A DNA stretch of 38,157 nt from Bacillota bacterium. Lineage in GTDB: Bacteria; Bacillota; Clostridia; Lachnospirales; Bianqueaceae. Location of the stretch: the NCBI GenBank assembly GCA_017620135.1, contig JAFZQZ010000097.1, positions 1 through 38,157 of the forward strand, given 5' to 3'. The position numbers and the translations under genes are program-made. Positions 6,472-14,553 of the stretch are shown one piece after another (within the stretch, counting starts at the first letter, position 1; each line of letters starts with the position of its first letter). The notes beneath the pieces are model-generated. The model saw only the letters and a list, made by a program, of their open reading frames with translations. It was not told the origin of the DNA and did no database searches.

Positions 6472-9138
6472 ATGTACAGAAATAATCTGGAAGGCACCTG
6501 GCAGCTTACGATCGATCCGCGGTCTGAGAACCCTTCCGGCCCGATCAAAGGGACGCTGCCCGGCTGCAACTACCTGGATCTCATGGCAGCCGGAAAGGAA
6601 GACCCGTTCTACGGGACCAATGAAAACACGGCCACTGAATGGGGACATCATGATCACAGTTATACACGAAAGTTTATTGTATCTTCGGAAGAACTCACCT
6701 GCGCGCATCTGGAATTCGTCGGTGACGGGATCGATACAGTCGCCAAATTGCTGATCAACGGGCAGGAAGCCGGTTATATGAACAACTTCCATCGCACATG
6801 GAGGTTCGATATCAAGAATCTCGTCCATGAGGGAGAAAACGAGATCGAGCTTAGTTTTCGCGATCCTTACGCATATGCCAGTGAGCAGCAGGCAAAGGAT
6901 GCTCATCTGACCAAACCTTCTCAGGATAAGTCCTTTATCCGCAAACCGCCATGCCACTTTGGCTGGGACTGGGGTCCCAAGCTGGCGCCGACGGGCGTTG
7001 CCCGGAGTATCGAGGTCGAGGCTTATGACGCGAGGATCATGGAAAGTCGGATCACACAGAAACACGAAAACGGAAAAGTCACGCTTTCCTTCGAAGTGAT
7101 TCCCTCCGACGCGAATGAAAGGCAGGCCTGTGAAGTGACCCTCACCAGAAAGGATGTTGATCCCGCCGCATCATCCACCGCACAGTCGGTCATACTCACC
7201 AGAAAGGATGTTGATCCCGCCGCATCATCCACCGCACAGTCGGTCATACTCACATGGAAGGATGATCGACTTGTCGGACTCCTGGAAGTAGAGGATCCCA
7301 GGATCTGGTGGCCGAACGGTCTTGGAGATCAGCCGCTGTATGACGTCCGCATGATATTGAAAGACGGCGAAATCGTACTGGATGAGCAGAAAAAGCAGAT
7401 CGGCCTTCGTACGATCGCCCTTGATACATCAAAAGATGAAGACGGTGAACAGTTCCGTTTTATCGTTAACGGAGTTCCGATCTTTGTGAAAGGCGCGGAC
7501 TGGATCCCAGCGGACTCATTTATTACCCGCGCGGATCGTAAGACTCTTGAATTCTATATCAAAGCGACCGCGGATGGCGGTATGAACATGCTGCGTGTCT
7601 GGGGCGGCGGCATGTATGAATCCGAAGATTTCTACGATCTCTGTGATCAGTACGGTGTGCTTGTCTGGCAGGATTTCGTTTTTGCCTGCGCTTTCTATCC
7701 GTTCTGGAATCTGGACTTTCTCAAAAATGTCTGTGAAGAAGTGAAGGATAACGTCCGCCGGCTACGCCATCGCGCGAGCCTCGCCCTCTGGTGTGGCAAC
7801 AATGAGATCGATGTTTTCTTCCTGATCTGTAAAGACAAGACGGTCCTGCGTGAAGACAAGAATTTCTTCTATCTGACACTTCGCGACTGGGTGAATGAAC
7901 TGGACGGCGTCACGCCTTACTGGCCGGGTTCCCCTTCGAGCGGTCATATCGACAAAATAGTCCAAAACTTTAGAAAAGGCAAACTCAGCGGGGATTCCCA
8001 TCTGTGGGATATCTGGCACGGTATGAGACCCATCGAGGACTATCGCACGTTCCCGACTCGCTTCTGTAGTGAGTTCGGTATGGAGTCCATGCCTGCCATG
8101 AAGACCATCCGCCGCATCAATCCAGCGGAAAAGCCGGACCTCTTCGACGATGTCATGCTCCTTCACCAGAAGAGTATCGGCGGCAACTCCAAGATCATGT
8201 ACTACCTTCTTCAGAAATACCGCAATCCGGCAAAGTTTGAAGATTTCGTATACCTGTCGCAGATCAATCAGTCGAACGCCATGCGTTTCGCGACCGAATG
8301 CTGGAAACGCAACATCGGCCGACAGAACGGGGCCATCCTATGGCAGCTCAATGACTGCTGGCCAGTCGCGTCCTGGGCGATCGTCGACTATGACAAGCAG
8401 TACAAAGCGACCCTTTACAACGCGCGCCACTACAACAAAATGCAGATGGTTTCAAACGACTACTATGAAGACCGCAGCGAACTCTATGTTATCAACGAGA
8501 AACCTTCTACACTTTCCGGTACATTGATCGTAGAGCTGGCTGATTTTTCCGGGAATGTCTGCCGAAAGGAAGAATATCCGATGGTCGTTGGACCGGTCGC
8601 TTCCCTGAAGGTCTGCACGGTAAGTTATGAAGGACTTGCTGTCAGGGATCTGTTTCTTCGCGTCCGGTTGGTGACGGCGGAAGGAAAGGAGATCGATCAG
8701 AAGACCTATCTGCTCGTACCCGATAAGGAAGCGTCCCTGCCCAAAGCCGAGATCGACCGGACGGTCGAGATCAGGGATGGAAAGGCCTTTGTTACCCTTT
8801 CCTCCAAGGTACTGGCCCGCTATGTGTTCCTCGACTGCGATCTGACGCATGCCAACTGGAGCGACAACTACTTTGATCTTCTTCCCGGTGAACCGGTGAC
8901 CGTCAGCGTAGCGCTGGATGATGAGTTTGCTAATGCGACGGAAGCGGTGGACATCGTTGCGGATGGCTTTGCTTCCATGCTGCAAGTCAAGTCGCTGACG
9001 GATGTTGAGCCGGCGGGGACGGAAGAAGATGATAAGAAACTGATCAAAGAAATGTGGAAGAAAGACAAAAACTGGGTCACCTATTACGGATATAAGGCTG
9101 TTGTCAGGATCCTGAGCTGGAAATCCAGGAAGGATTAA
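6472..9138 (+). CDS. Beta-mannosidase, glycoside hydrolase family 2
   Basis: The 888-residue enzyme has no signal peptide, so it should remove beta-linked mannose from oligosaccharides inside the cell. It follows GH2 beta-mannosidase architecture: N-terminal sugar-binding beta sandwich (about 1-180), Ig-like domain (about 190-310), TIM barrel and C-terminal beta domains. The acid/base Glu is E445 in WCGNNE and the nucleophile is E534 in CSEFGME. A perfect 54-bp tandem duplication at 7141-7248 repeats an 18-residue peptide in the Ig-like domain. AGGAGG (6459-6464) precedes the ATG. No promoter is visible in the 40 nt after the upstream terminator. The sugar symporter follows 3 nt after the stop, so the pair forms an uptake-and-cleavage unit. 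Confidence 0.92.
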   Translation: MYRNNLEGTWQLTIDPRSENPSGPIKGTLPGCNYLDLMAAGKEDPFYGTNENTATEWGHHDHSYTRKFIVSSEELTCAHLEFVGDGIDTVAKLLINGQEAGYMNNFHRTWRFDIKNLVHEGENEIELSFRDPYAYASEQQAKDAHLTKPSQDKSFIRKPPCHFGWDWGPKLAPTGVARSIEVEAYDARIMESRITQKHENGKVTLSFEVIPSDANERQACEVTLTRKDVDPAASSTAQSVILTRKDVDPAASSTAQSVILTWKDDRLVGLLEVEDPRIWWPNGLGDQPLYDVRMILKDGEIVLDEQKKQIGLRTIALDTSKDEDGEQFRFIVNGVPIFVKGADWIPADSFITRADRKTLEFYIKATADGGMNMLRVWGGGMYESEDFYDLCDQYGVLVWQDFVFACAFYPFWNLDFLKNVCEEVKDNVRRLRHRASLALWCGNNEIDVFFLICKDKTVLREDKNFFYLTLRDWVNELDGVTPYWPGSPSSGHIDKIVQNFRKGKLSGDSHLWDIWHGMRPIEDYRTFPTRFCSEFGMESMPAMKTIRRINPAEKPDLFDDVMLLHQKSIGGNSKIMYYLLQKYRNPAKFEDFVYLSQINQSNAMRFATECWKRNIGRQNGAILWQLNDCWPVASWAIVDYDKQYKATLYNARHYNKMQMVSNDYYEDRSELYVINEKPSTLSGTLIVELADFSGNVCRKEEYPMVVGPVASLKVCTVSYEGLAVRDLFLRVRLVTAEGKEIDQKTYLLVPDKEASLPKAEIDRTVEIRDGKAFVTLSSKVLARYVFLDCDLTHANWSDNYFDLLPGEPVTVSVALDDEFANATEAVDIVADGFASMLQVKSLTDVEPAGTEEDDKKLIKEMWKKDKNWVTYYGYKAVVRILSWKSRKD
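7141..7248 (+). repeat. Perfect 54-bp tandem duplication within the beta-mannosidase gene
   Basis: 7141-7194 and 7195-7248 are identical base for base and encode LTRKDVDPAASSTAQSVI twice, in frame (residues 224-241 and 242-259). The next bases (ctcac) begin a third unit. Complete identity, including third codon positions, indicates a recent event. Confidence 0.97.
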
Positions 9139-9141
9139 CGG

Positions 9142-10521
9142 ATGAAAAAAGATTACCAGACCGGTTGGTTTGAACGTTGTTCGTACGAGTTCTATTTCCT
9201 CGGACAGCTGTTCTCCTATGGGATCGTCGCGGGCTTCCTGACGCTTTTCATGACCGAATCCGGTATCCCGGCCTTCGTGGTATCCGGTATTCTCCTTGTC
9301 GCGAAGATCTGGGACGCGGTCAACGATCCGCTTTTCGGGATCGTAGTGGACAAGGCACATCTGAAGGGAGGCAAATATAAACCCTGGCTCAAGCTTTCCA
9401 CGATCCTGATCGCCGTGACGACGATCCTGATCTTTGTGATGCCGCAGCATCTGGGCGTGCCGCTCAAAGCTGCCTGGATCCTGGTCGCCTATATCCTCTG
9501 GGATGCCGCCTATACCATGTGTGATGTGCCGATTTTCGCACTGGCCACCACGATGACCAATAATATCAAAGAGCGTGACAGTATGTACCTGATCAAAGGT
9601 TTCTTTACCTTTGTCGGCGGTCTGATCGTGATCGTTCTTATTCCGTTTATGTATCCCACGATCGGATGGGGAGCTTCCGCGGTCATCCTGGCACTGGCCG
9701 GTATGGTCTTCATGTTCCCGATCGGTTTTGTGGCGAAGGAACGTCATAATGTGGAAAAGGAAGTCGAGCCGAGCATCAAAGAACTGTTGAAATATCTTCT
9801 GAACAATAAGCCATTGCTTGTGTTCTACGGCGCTTCGATCATTGCATGCCTGACCTCCACAGGAGGGACGGTTTCCAGCTATGTGGCGATCTATTGCCTC
9901 GGCAGTGAAAAATGGATCTCGTATCTGACGCTGCTTTCGACACTGCCTATGCTTGTTTCCATCCTGGCGGTGCAGCTGGTACTGAAAAAAGTGGATAAAT
10001 TCACGATCTGGATGATCGCGAACTTCGCCAATATCGCGCTTTCGATCCTGCAGTATTTCATGGGATATGGCAACATTACCGCGCTTTGTGTTGTGTTGGT
10101 CATCAAGTCGATCTTCACGAGCGGGGCGGGCGTCCTCGGAACGATGTTTACGGCGGACTGCGCTGAATACGGACATTTCCGATCCGGTATGCGTGCCCAG
10201 GGAATGGCATTTTCGATCCAGACCTTCACCGCTAAGATCACTGGCGCCTTGTCCGGCGCGATCGGTATGTTCATTCTCGGACTCATCGGTTTTGTAGAGG
10301 GCAGCGGCGCGGCCCAGACACCGGAAACGATCCGGTGGTTCTGGAAACTGTGGACGATCGTGCCGGTGATCTCCGGAACGATCGCGGCTGTTTTCCTCCT
10401 GCTTGCCTATAAGCTTCCTTCACAGGACGCGAAGATCATGGCAAAAGCCAACGCGGGAGAGATCACAAGAGAAGAAGCGATCGCGCAGCTGAAGTATAAG
10501 GGGTATGACTTTTCCCAATAA
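9142..10521 (+). CDS. GPH-family sugar:cation symporter
   Basis: The 459-residue membrane protein has about 12 hydrophobic segments and the features of the glycoside-pentoside-hexuronide:cation symporter family. These include an early DAVNDPLFGIVVD loop followed by KYKPWLK, and a central loop around ERHNVEKEVEPS. It should import a glycoside together with Na+ or H+. Because the gene begins 3 nt after the beta-mannosidase stop, the likely substrate is a mannose-containing di- or oligosaccharide; this is inferred from context. The gene ends at a bidirectional hairpin. Confidence 0.9.
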   Translation: MKKDYQTGWFERCSYEFYFLGQLFSYGIVAGFLTLFMTESGIPAFVVSGILLVAKIWDAVNDPLFGIVVDKAHLKGGKYKPWLKLSTILIAVTTILIFVMPQHLGVPLKAAWILVAYILWDAAYTMCDVPIFALATTMTNNIKERDSMYLIKGFFTFVGGLIVIVLIPFMYPTIGWGASAVILALAGMVFMFPIGFVAKERHNVEKEVEPSIKELLKYLLNNKPLLVFYGASIIACLTSTGGTVSSYVAIYCLGSEKWISYLTLLSTLPMLVSILAVQLVLKKVDKFTIWMIANFANIALSILQYFMGYGNITALCVVLVIKSIFTSGAGVLGTMFTADCAEYGHFRSGMRAQGMAFSIQTFTAKITGALSGAIGMFILGLIGFVEGSGAAQTPETIRWFWKLWTIVPVISGTIAAVFLLLAYKLPSQDAKIMAKANAGEITREEAIAQLKYKGYDFSQ

Positions 10522-10529
10522 TAAAAAAA

Positions 10530-10556
10530 CGGGTGGCAGATTTGATCTGCTGCCCG
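10530..10556. terminator. Bidirectional terminator between converging genes
   Basis: A 12-bp stem with two wobble pairs (10530-10541 with 10545-10556) has an A run on its left (10523-10529), which gives a T run for the - strand, and tatttct on its right. It lies between the + strand symporter stop (10521) and the - strand DUF6062 stop (10580). It should be stronger for the - strand. Confidence 0.8.
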
Positions 10557-10579
10557 TATTTCTGTCAAAGTATGTTGTA

Positions 10580-11320
10580 TCATCTCGGCGGTAGCTCAAT
10601 GCTGCGAAGTTTGAGGATCGTCCGGGGGAGAGCGTCCTTGGAGTTTTTCCATGGTTCCTTCGCGTAGCGGTAATCGAATTTCTGCGTAAACCATTCCAGA
10701 TCGTCTTCGACCCGCTTCAGATTTTCATCCATCGATCCGACGATCATGGATCTGAATTCAGTCAGTGCATCACCTTTCAGATGCTTTCCCGCGGCTTCAT
10801 AGAGCTTAAGGAAATGATCAAAACAGAATCCTTTCCCTTCTTTCAGTTTCTGCTGAACGGAAAGGTCTTTTTTATACAGCATGAAGAAAGCTTCCATATA
10901 TCTGTCAAAGGTGGAGCGGATCCGGCCGCAGACATAGCAGCTTCCGGTATAGTTTTTACGGTAGGATTCAGCGGGCGAAGCGTCATCCGCGCCTTTTTTC
11001 GCGAAGAGTTTTTTCGCCGATCTTCCCGAGGGATCCAGTGACGCGATCAGCTTATCCAGTTCGTCATGCTGATACTTAAGCTGAGAATGCAGCATCAGTC
11101 CCAGACCCAGCGAATTGCCTTCCTGATAGAGCCTGCGGATATGTTCTTTGCAGAATCCCTGCGCGTTGGTCTCGCCGCGGACATCTTCTTCCATATAGGC
11201 GGGGGAGAGGACATAGGCGATCGTTTTGTCTTCCAGGGTCTTTTCCATGGCACAGAAAGGGCATTCTGAATCAGTATTTAATCCATCCATGACAGGGATC
11301 GTATAAATTTCTTCTTTCAT
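10580..11320 (-). CDS. DUF6062 family Cys-rich protein
   Basis: This 246-residue protein has paired Cys/His motifs: ECPFCAME (Cys20, Cys23), GFCKEHIRRLY, GSCYVCGRI and KGFCFDHFLKLYE. The repeated Cys-x2-Cys followed by Cys-x2-His suggests two metal-binding units. It matches what I recall as DUF6062, a clostridial family with no assigned function. The start at 11320 is supported by GGAGGAAG just upstream and by a promoter. The frame stays open further into the pta region, but that part is antisense to pta. No membrane segment or signal peptide is seen. It is the only clear - strand gene in the window. Confidence 0.82.
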   Translation of the reverse strand: MKEEIYTIPVMDGLNTDSECPFCAMEKTLEDKTIAYVLSPAYMEEDVRGETNAQGFCKEHIRRLYQEGNSLGLGLMLHSQLKYQHDELDKLIASLDPSGRSAKKLFAKKGADDASPAESYRKNYTGSCYVCGRIRSTFDRYMEAFFMLYKKDLSVQQKLKEGKGFCFDHFLKLYEAAGKHLKGDALTEFRSMIVGSMDENLKRVEDDLEWFTQKFDYRYAKEPWKNSKDALPRTILKLRSIELPPR

Positions 11321-11351
11321 GACGCTTCCTCCATCGGGTTTCGCTGAATTT

Positions 11352-11380
11352 ATTATCCTGAAACCGGGGATAAAAGTCAA
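11352..11380 (-). promoter_or_regulatory. Promoter of the DUF6062 gene
   Basis: On the - strand, TTGACT (11380-11375) and GATAAT (11357-11352) are separated by 17 nt. It lies only 10 nt from the outward-facing pta promoter. Confidence 0.8.
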
Positions 11381-11390
11381 CCTAAAAAAC

Positions 11391-11419
11391 TTGAAAAAGA
11401 AGCTGTCAGGGCGTATAAT
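11391..11419 (+). promoter_or_regulatory. Promoter of pta-ackA
   Basis: TTGAAA (11391-11396), a 17-nt spacer and TATAAT (11414-11419). The start point should be near 11426, giving a leader of about 40 nt with an AAAGGGGA ribosome binding site (11448-11454). Confidence 0.85.
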
Positions 11420-11465
11420 CAAAGAAGCGATTTTATATTTTTCTGTGAAAGGGGAACCACTTTCC

Positions 11466-12464
11466 ATGAGTACTTTTCTTGAAAATGTAAAGGCCAGAGC
11501 CAAGGCCGACAAAAAGACGATCGTTCTGCCCGAATCCATGGATCGCCGCACCTTTGAAGCCGCTGCGGTCGTTCTGAAAGAAGAGATCGCGAATCTTGTG
11601 ATCATCGGAAGCCCTGAAGAACTTGAAGCGAATTCCCAGGGGCTGGATGTTGCCGGTGCCACGATCATTGATCCCAAGACCTCCGAGAAAACCGCGCTTT
11701 ATGTGGATCAGCTGACTGAACTTCGTAAAGCCAAAGGCATGACCAAGGAAATGGCTGAAGACCTGCTGACCAAAGACTATATGTACTATGCCTGTATGAT
11801 GGTCAAGAACGGCGATGCGGATGGTGTTGTTTCCGGTGCCTGCCATTCGACCGCGAATACCCTGCGTCCTTCTCTGCAGATCGTCAAGACCGCTCCGGGA
11901 ACCAAACTGGTTTCTTCTTTCTTTATCATGGTCGTTCCGAACTGCGAACTTGGCGCAAACGGTATTTTCCTGTTCTCTGACTGCGGTCTGAACCAGAACC
12001 CCAATCCGGAAGAACTGGCTGCTATTGCCAAATCCTCCGCGGATTCCTTCCGTATGCTGGTAGGAGAAGAGCCGAGAGTTGCGATGCTGTCACATTCCAG
12101 CAAGGGCAGTGCCAAACATCCGGATGTCGATAAAGTCGTTGAAGCGACCCGGATCGCGAAAGAACTGTATCCGGATCTGATGCTGGACGGTGAGCTGCAG
12201 GCGGATGCCTCCATGGTTCCTTCCGTTGGTTCTTCCAAGGCACCCGGAAGCCCGGTCGCCGGTAAAGCGAACTGCCTGATCTTCCCGGATCTGGATGCCG
12301 GCAATATCGGTTACAAGCTCGTTGAGAGACTGGCCAAAGCGCAGGCGTACGGACCGGTCACCCAGGGTATCGCCGCTCCGATCAACGATCTTTCCCGCGG
12401 CTGTTCTTCCGATGATATCGTTGGTGTTGTCGCGATCACGGCTGTTCAGGCACAAAACAAATAA
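11466..12464 (+). CDS. pta: Phosphate acetyltransferase
   Basis: Pta converts acetyl-CoA and phosphate to acetyl phosphate and CoA, the first step of the acetate-producing, ATP-yielding pathway. The 332-residue length is that of the short Pta form without the N-terminal regulatory domains. It starts MSTFLENVKARAKADKKTIV and contains the typical DGVVSGACHSTANTLRP and a C-terminal region with DLDAGNIGYKLVERL. The ATG at 11466 is preferred over an earlier in-frame start at 11319, because the promoter and ribosome binding site lie between them. ackA follows after 16 nt. Confidence 0.97.
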   Translation: MSTFLENVKARAKADKKTIVLPESMDRRTFEAAAVVLKEEIANLVIIGSPEELEANSQGLDVAGATIIDPKTSEKTALYVDQLTELRKAKGMTKEMAEDLLTKDYMYYACMMVKNGDADGVVSGACHSTANTLRPSLQIVKTAPGTKLVSSFFIMVVPNCELGANGIFLFSDCGLNQNPNPEELAAIAKSSADSFRMLVGEEPRVAMLSHSSKGSAKHPDVDKVVEATRIAKELYPDLMLDGELQADASMVPSVGSSKAPGSPVAGKANCLIFPDLDAGNIGYKLVERLAKAQAYGPVTQGIAAPINDLSRGCSSDDIVGVVAITAVQAQNK

Positions 12465-12480
12465 TAGGTGAGGATTTAAC

Positions 12481-13683
12481 ATGTCTAAAATCTTAGTTAT
12501 CAACTGTGGCAGTTCTTCTCTGAAATATCAGCTGATCGATATGGAAAACGAATCCGTACTGGCCAAAGGTCTGTGCGAGCGGATCGGTATCGACGGATCC
12601 CTTCTGACCCATAAAGTCGAAGGCAAACCGGACTATGTCGACGACTCCGATCTGCCGAACCATCAGGTCGCGGTAGTGAAGGTGCTGAAAGCCCTGGTAG
12701 ACCCGGAAGTCGGCGTTATTCAAAGCGTCGATGAGATCGCAGCGATCGGTCACCGCGTACTGCATGGCGGTACCAAGTATTCCGATTCCATTATCGTCAA
12801 TGACGATGTCAAGAAAGTCATCCGTGAGTGCTTCGACCTTGGTCCTCTGCATAACCCGGCCAACCTGATCGGCATCGAGGCCGCTGAAGCTGCAATGCCC
12901 GGCAAACCGAACGTAGCGGTGTTCGATACCGCTTTCGGTATGGGTATGGATGAATATGCCTACACCTACGCGATCCCGCATGAATATCTGGAGAAATACG
13001 GCGTCCGCCGTTACGGTTTCCACGGGACCAGCCACAAATTCGTTTCCGGTGAAGCACTGAAATTCGCGAACCTTGATCCCAAGAAGGGCAGAGTCATTGT
13101 GTGCCATCTTGGCAACGGTTCTTCCGTTTCCGCTTCCATCGGCGGGAGATGTGTAGATACTTCCATGGGCCTGACTCCTCTGGAAGGTCTGATCATGGGA
13201 ACCCGCAGCGGTGATATCGATCCGGCTGTCGTTCAGTTCATCTGCAATCATGAACATATCGACGTTAATGAGATGCTGAATATCCTGAACAAGAAATCCG
13301 GTTATCTGGGTATGTCCGGCGGTCTTTCCTCCGACAACCGTGATATCGCGAAAGCGCAGAAGGAAGGCAATCATCTGGCGGATGTCGCTATGACGGCCAG
13401 CCGCTACAGAGTAGCCAAATATATCGGCGCCTATACCGCAGCGATGAACGGTGTGGATGCGATCGTCTTCACCGCCGGTATCGGCGAGAATGACGGAGAG
13501 TTCCGCGCGGAAGTCTGCAGCTACCTTGGTTATCTGGGCGTTGAGATCGATCCCGAAGCCAATAAAGCTCGTGGCAAGAGAGTGGTTCTGTCCACCCCGG
13601 GCTCCAAAGTGAAGGTTCTGCTGATCCCCACCAATGAAGAACTTGCCATCGCAAGAGAAACAAAAGAACTGACAAACTGCTGA
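12481..13683 (+). CDS. ackA: Acetate kinase
   Basis: AckA transfers the phosphate of acetyl phosphate to ADP, giving acetate and ATP. The 400-residue protein has the family signatures: VINCGSSSLKYQL at the N-terminus, GHRVLHGG, the catalytic Asp in VFDTAFG, YGFHGTSH, the nucleotide-binding CHLGNGSSVSA, and FTAGIGEN near the C-terminus. AGGTGAGG (12466-12473) precedes the ATG. It forms an operon with pta. No terminator is seen before the next promoter, so read-through into yceD is possible. Confidence 0.98.
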   Translation: MSKILVINCGSSSLKYQLIDMENESVLAKGLCERIGIDGSLLTHKVEGKPDYVDDSDLPNHQVAVVKVLKALVDPEVGVIQSVDEIAAIGHRVLHGGTKYSDSIIVNDDVKKVIRECFDLGPLHNPANLIGIEAAEAAMPGKPNVAVFDTAFGMGMDEYAYTYAIPHEYLEKYGVRRYGFHGTSHKFVSGEALKFANLDPKKGRVIVCHLGNGSSVSASIGGRCVDTSMGLTPLEGLIMGTRSGDIDPAVVQFICNHEHIDVNEMLNILNKKSGYLGMSGGLSSDNRDIAKAQKEGNHLADVAMTASRYRVAKYIGAYTAAMNGVDAIVFTAGIGENDGEFRAEVCSYLGYLGVEIDPEANKARGKRVVLSTPGSKVKVLLIPTNEELAIARETKELTNC

Positions 13684-13691
13684 TTTTTCTG

Positions 13692-13720
13692 TTGACAAAG
13701 CAGGATAGTTCGAGTATAAT
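13692..13720 (+). promoter_or_regulatory. Consensus promoter of yceD-rpmF
   Basis: TTGACA (13692-13697), 17 nt, TATAAT (13715-13720): a perfect sigma-A consensus starting 9 nt after the ackA stop. AAAGGGG (13735-13741) follows as ribosome binding site. Confidence 0.93.
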
Positions 13721-13747
13721 TGTAAGATGTGACGAAAGGGGCACCGA

Positions 13748-14278
13748 ATGTTTTCTTTTCAGATTCGCCCGCTCTTGAAGGATCCTTCCACAAGGATCCC
13801 GGTAAAAGCCACATGGGATATTTCCGAGATTTCTGACGGTTCTTTCACTTATCCGTGTCTGGAGCCCTGGAAGATCGAAGGTGAACTGTTCTATGTTGGT
13901 TTGGATGAGTCAGGAAAAGATGTCATCGAGTTTGCCGGCAGCGTCGAAACAAAACTTCGAATGCAATGTGACCGGTGTCTCAAACAGGTAGATGTTCCGC
14001 TCGCAGTCGATATCAGACAGCGTTTCGTCAAGGGAGAAAAGACCGACAGCGAGACTTCGGACTATGATTTCGATTATCTTCCGATCGTGCAGGACTGTGT
14101 CGATCTTGAAGATGTCATACAGTACGATGTACAGCTGAACGTTCCCGTCAAGGTCTTATGTAAAGAGGATTGCCTTGGGCTTTGTCCTATTTGCGGTAAA
14201 GATCTGAATCAGGGACCTTGTGAGTGCGAAGAAGACTTTTCTGACCCACGATGGGACGCACTTAAGAATCTATTATGA
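13748..14278 (+). CDS. yceD: DUF177 / YceD family 23S rRNA accumulation protein
   Basis: The 176-residue protein belongs to the DUF177 (YceD) family, linked in other bacteria to accumulation of 23S rRNA and nearly always encoded next to rpmF. Cys74 and Cys77 (CDRC) and a C-terminal cluster (Cys138, 142, 146, 149, 158, 160, in LCPICGKDL and nearby) could bind zinc. It lies 13 nt upstream of rpmF under a strong shared promoter, so it should be made at levels similar to a ribosomal protein. Confidence 0.9.
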   Translation: MFSFQIRPLLKDPSTRIPVKATWDISEISDGSFTYPCLEPWKIEGELFYVGLDESGKDVIEFAGSVETKLRMQCDRCLKQVDVPLAVDIRQRFVKGEKTDSETSDYDFDYLPIVQDCVDLEDVIQYDVQLNVPVKVLCKEDCLGLCPICGKDLNQGPCECEEDFSDPRWDALKNLL

Positions 14279-14291
14279 GAGGAGCATAACC

Positions 14292-14483
14292 ATGGGAGCT
14301 ATTGGACCGAAACACAGAACTTCGAAGGCCCGCCGCGACAAACGCAGAACGGCCAACTGGAAGCTGTCTGTTCCGAGCATGGCGAAGTGCAGCAAGTGCG
14401 GGGCGCTCATTATGCCTCACCGCGTCTGCCCGAACTGCGGAACCTATAACAAGAGACAGGTCATCAATGTCGAAGAAGATTGA
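14292..14483 (+). CDS. rpmF: Ribosomal protein bL32
   Basis: This 63-residue large-subunit protein has the zinc ribbon Cys33, Cys36, Cys46 and Cys49 and the basic GPKHRTSKARRDKRRT start typical of bL32. GAGAGGAG (14277-14284) fixes the ATG at 14292; the frame is open further upstream inside yceD, but with no start signal. It is followed by a strong terminator. No plsX is found downstream, unlike in many Bacillota. Confidence 0.95.
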   Translation: MGAIGPKHRTSKARRDKRRTANWKLSVPSMAKCSKCGALIMPHRVCPNCGTYNKRQVINVEED

Positions 14484-14495
14484 TGAAAATCCATG

Positions 14496-14522
14496 AAAGA
14501 GCCACTTCAGGTGGCTCTTTTT
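14496..14522 (+). terminator. Intrinsic terminator of yceD-rpmF
   Basis: A perfect 10-bp stem (14496-14505 with 14511-14520), TTCAG loop and T run to 14522. Confidence 0.93.
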
Positions 14523-14553
14523 GTGTGTCTTAACAAGATAAGGAATTGTGAAA

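Noticed and set aside
7141-7248. CRISPR-like or regulatory repeat
   Set aside because: The two 54-bp units are directly adjacent with no spacers and are in frame within a coding region.
8452-10176. Long open frame on the - strand across the mannosidase and symporter genes
   Set aside because: It crosses two real genes, has low-complexity His/Arg/Asp-rich content and no recognisable domain.
11319-11465. Upstream in-frame start for pta
   Set aside because: The pta promoter (11391-11419) and ribosome binding site fall inside this interval.
11321-11677. N-terminal extension of the - strand DUF6062 frame into pta
   Set aside because: A promoter and GGAGGAAG site lie directly upstream of the start at 11320, and the extension is antisense to pta.
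12493-13698. Open frame on the - strand opposite ackA
   Set aside because: Antisense shadow of acetate kinase; no start signals or motifs.
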